Shown: one piece after another, positions 16,117 through 17,758 of the stretch
Layout: the number at the start of each line of letters is the position of its first letter
Position numbering within the stretch: the stretch's first letter is position 1
From: Pseudomonadales bacterium
Lineage (GTDB): Bacteria; Pseudomonadota; Gammaproteobacteria; Pseudomonadales; Moraxellaceae
NCBI GenBank assembly: GCA_013043915.1
Contig: JABEVH010000266.1
Location: 1-17,758, forward strand
DNA length: 17,758 bases
Direction: 5' to 3'
Position numbers and translations under genes: made by a program
The notes under the pieces: generated by a model
Databases searched by the model: none
The model's input: only the letters and a program-made list of their open reading frames with translations
Told to the model about the DNA's origin: nothing

Positions 16117-16937
16117 CACAGGTGGTTGCAATAACCGGAGCAGCCGGAGGCTTGGGGCGTTGCCTGGCCGAGACCTATGGTAAGGCAGGTTGGTCCATGG
16201 TCCTGGGGGATATAGATGCTGAACAACTGCATACCACGGTTGAAGCATTAAAGAAGCAGGGCGTGCAGGTCAGTGGATTTGCTTGTGATGTCCGCCGGGA
16301 TGAAGATGTACAAACGCTGGTATCAGCTGCATATCAGACCTATGGCCACTTAGATTGCATGATCAATAATGCAGGAGTAGCTACGGCAGGTGCCATCGAT
16401 GCGTTATCGCTGGATGACTGGCGCTGGGTGCTGGATATCAATCTGATGGGGGTGGTTCGAGGATGCCATGCGGTAGCGCAAAGATTTAAACAGCAAGGAC
16501 ATGGTCAGATCATCAATATAGCCTCGTTGGCGGGGCTGATGACCCTGCCTGGCATGAGCGCCTACAATGCCAGTAAGGCAGCTGTAGTTAGTCTGACAGA
16601 AACCCTGCATGCTGAACTGGCACCCTATGGCATTCATGTCAGTGTAGTTTGTCCCAGTTTTTTTAAGACAGGTTTAGGTAACTCCATGCGCAGCACTGAT
16701 CCGGGCATGAAGAAATTTCTAGATCACCTGATGACATCATCATTACTGAGTGCTGAGGACATAGCTGAGTTCACTTACCGTGAATCACAACGAGAGCGAT
16801 TGCATATATTACCGCATCGGCAAGGGCGCAGATGGTGGTGGTTGAAGCGACTGCTGCCAGGTGTGTATTTCAACATCATGCGCAAGGCCGCTGAAAAGGC
16901 GAAGCAGCGTGAACAGCCAAGGAGACAAGAGGCATGA
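16113..16937 (+). CDS. Short-chain dehydrogenase/reductase (classical SDR)
   Basis: This classical SDR has 274 residues and a complete motif set: the TGAAGGLG dinucleotide loop (8-15), NNAG (85-88), N110, S138, and the catalytic Y151 with K155 in YNASK. Asp33 at the end of the second strand (LGDID) suggests a preference for NAD(H) over NADP(H). After the core, the last 45 or so residues are basic and tryptophan-rich (RRWWWLKRLLPG near 230-241, then a Lys/Arg-rich end), which could associate with membrane or a partner. It is coupled by ATGA overlaps to both neighbours. By analogy with LvaD, it may interconvert a 4-oxoacyl-CoA and a 4-hydroxyacyl-CoA, or it may act later as a hydroxyacyl-CoA dehydrogenase. 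The sequence does not distinguish these. Confidence 0.92.
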   Translation: MTQVVAITGAAGGLGRCLAETYGKAGWSMVLGDIDAEQLHTTVEALKKQGVQVSGFACDVRRDEDVQTLVSAAYQTYGHLDCMINNAGVATAGAIDALSLDDWRWVLDINLMGVVRGCHAVAQRFKQQGHGQIINIASLAGLMTLPGMSAYNASKAAVVSLTETLHAELAPYGIHVSVVCPSFFKTGLGNSMRSTDPGMKKFLDHLMTSSLLSAEDIAEFTYRESQRERLHILPHRQGRRWWWLKRLLPGVYFNIMRKAAEKAKQREQPRRQEA

Positions 16938-17758
16938 AAGCCAGTGATGAAGCAGGCGAGGTGCGCCAGGGTGAAGAGCTTCCCCGAGAGGCAATAGATA
17001 GTTATTTGAAAACGCTACAGCCTACGTTGCTGGGAATACCCAACATAAGGCAGTTTGCGGGTGGTGCATCCAATCTGACTTATCTGGTTAGTTATCCTGA
17101 ATACGATTTCATCCTGCGCAGACCTCCTCTGGGGCGCAAAGCCAAGGGTGCACACGACATGAAGAGAGAATCCGAGCTCATGTGTGCACTACGCCCGGTC
17201 TATCCTTATGTTCCAGCTGTACTGGGATATACGGCAATTGAAGGCGTAGGAGAGTGCTATGTCATGGAACGCATGCTAGGGTATATCCCGCGCAAGGACA
17301 TGCCCAAGGGGATTGAGCTAAACCCTCAGGAAACCAGGCAGCTATGCCTGAACGTCATCGATCGTCTGATTGATTTGCATCAGGTGGACGTGGCTAAGGC
17401 AGGGTTGCTGCATTTAGGCAAAGGCGAGGGCTATATAGCGCGACAAATACACGGCTGGTCTGAGCGTTTTATGCAGGCTCATACTGAAGATGTTGGAAAT
17501 TTCAGCAGCGTCATGCAGTGGCTCAAAGACAAGATGCCGTCAAAAGACAACGCCTTATGTCTGATACACAACGATTACCGTTTTGACAATGTCGTCCTTG
17601 ATGCCAACAATCCCTTCAATGTGGTCGGTGTGCTTGACTGGGAAATGGCAACCCTGGGTGACCCGCTGATGGACTTGGGAAATTCACTGGCTTATTGGGT
17701 ACAGGCTGATGATGAACCCATGATGCAGATGATGCGACGGCAACCCACGCATCTTCCG
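16934..17758 (+). CDS. APH-fold phosphotransferase, ACAD11-kinase/LvaA-like (3' end off window)
   Basis: The frame is open from the ATG at 16934 to the last base (275 codons, no stop), so the gene is cut by the window edge; the family is usually about 340-360 residues. It has the aminoglycoside-phosphotransferase/choline-kinase fold: a nucleotide loop GGASNLTYLV (43-52), a basic FILRRPPLG (59-67), AHDMKRE with E79 as the likely helix-C glutamate (73-79), the catalytic Brenner motif HNDYRFDN (212-219, D214 and N219), and the metal-binding DWEMATLGDP (235-244). The pattern LRRPPLG, AHDM, DWE, LGDP is that of ACAD10/11 kinase domains and bacterial LvaA-like enzymes, not of antibiotic-resistance kinases. 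The predicted role is ATP- (or GTP-) dependent phosphorylation of the 4-hydroxyl of an acyl-CoA. The ATG overlaps the SDR stop (ATGA). Confidence 0.9.
   Translation, partial: MKASDEAGEVRQGEELPREAIDSYLKTLQPTLLGIPNIRQFAGGASNLTYLVSYPEYDFILRRPPLGRKAKGAHDMKRESELMCALRPVYPYVPAVLGYTAIEGVGECYVMERMLGYIPRKDMPKGIELNPQETRQLCLNVIDRLIDLHQVDVAKAGLLHLGKGEGYIARQIHGWSERFMQAHTEDVGNFSSVMQWLKDKMPSKDNALCLIHNDYRFDNVVLDANNPFNVVGVLDWEMATLGDPLMDLGNSLAYWVQADDEPMMQMMRRQPTHLP

Noticed and set aside
16934..17758. Antibiotic-resistance aminoglycoside kinase
   Set aside because: It shares only the APH fold. The LRRPPLG, AHDM and DWE-LGDP motifs and the acyl-CoA dehydrogenase context fit acyl-CoA kinases.

Overview
The window reads as bacterial chromosome with base composition near 50% G+C. 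It is almost certainly from a gammaproteobacterium. The NADH dehydrogenase I genes have the enterobacterial/pseudomonad form: nuoC and nuoD are fused into one gene, NuoG carries the extra N7-type cysteine motif, and the proton-channel subunits match E. coli in length and key-residue numbering. I cannot name the genus. Every gap between genes is under 100 bases. I see no tRNA, rRNA, insertion sequence, CRISPR array or prophage sequence.

Region 1 (1-13916, + strand) is the nuo operon from the last 78 codons of nuoB through nuoN, in the canonical order B, CD, E, F, G, H, I, J, K, L, M, N. It encodes respiratory complex I. NuoE, F and G form the NADH-oxidising module. NuoB, CD and I form the connecting, quinone-reducing module. 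NuoH, A, J, K, L, M and N form the proton-pumping membrane arm; nuoA lies off the left edge. Most genes overlap or are separated by 4-19 bases. The one larger internal gap (87 bases) lies between nuoF and nuoG. All subunits in view look intact, and every cluster cysteine and channel charge I checked is present.

Region 2 (13907-17758) is a separate accessory catabolic locus. A LysR-type regulator on the minus strand converges on nuoN, and the two stop regions overlap by 10 bases. Diverging from the regulator are three translationally coupled + strand genes: an acyl-CoA dehydrogenase of the ACAD10/ACAD11 type, a short-chain dehydrogenase/reductase, and an aminoglycoside-phosphotransferase-fold kinase cut by the right edge. 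This trio has the enzyme set of the Pseudomonas levulinate pathway (LvaC, LvaD, LvaA) and of the two domains of mammalian ACAD11. In those systems a 4-hydroxyacyl-CoA is phosphorylated and the phosphate is then eliminated, so the acid can enter beta-oxidation. I infer a LysR-controlled pathway for 4-hydroxy or 4-oxo acids. The substrate is not proven by the sequence.

The strongest regulatory candidate is a perfect ATGCAT-N3-ATGCAT palindrome of T-N11-A form that overlaps the regulator's own start codons. A possible partner half-site lies about three helical turns away in the divergent promoter region.
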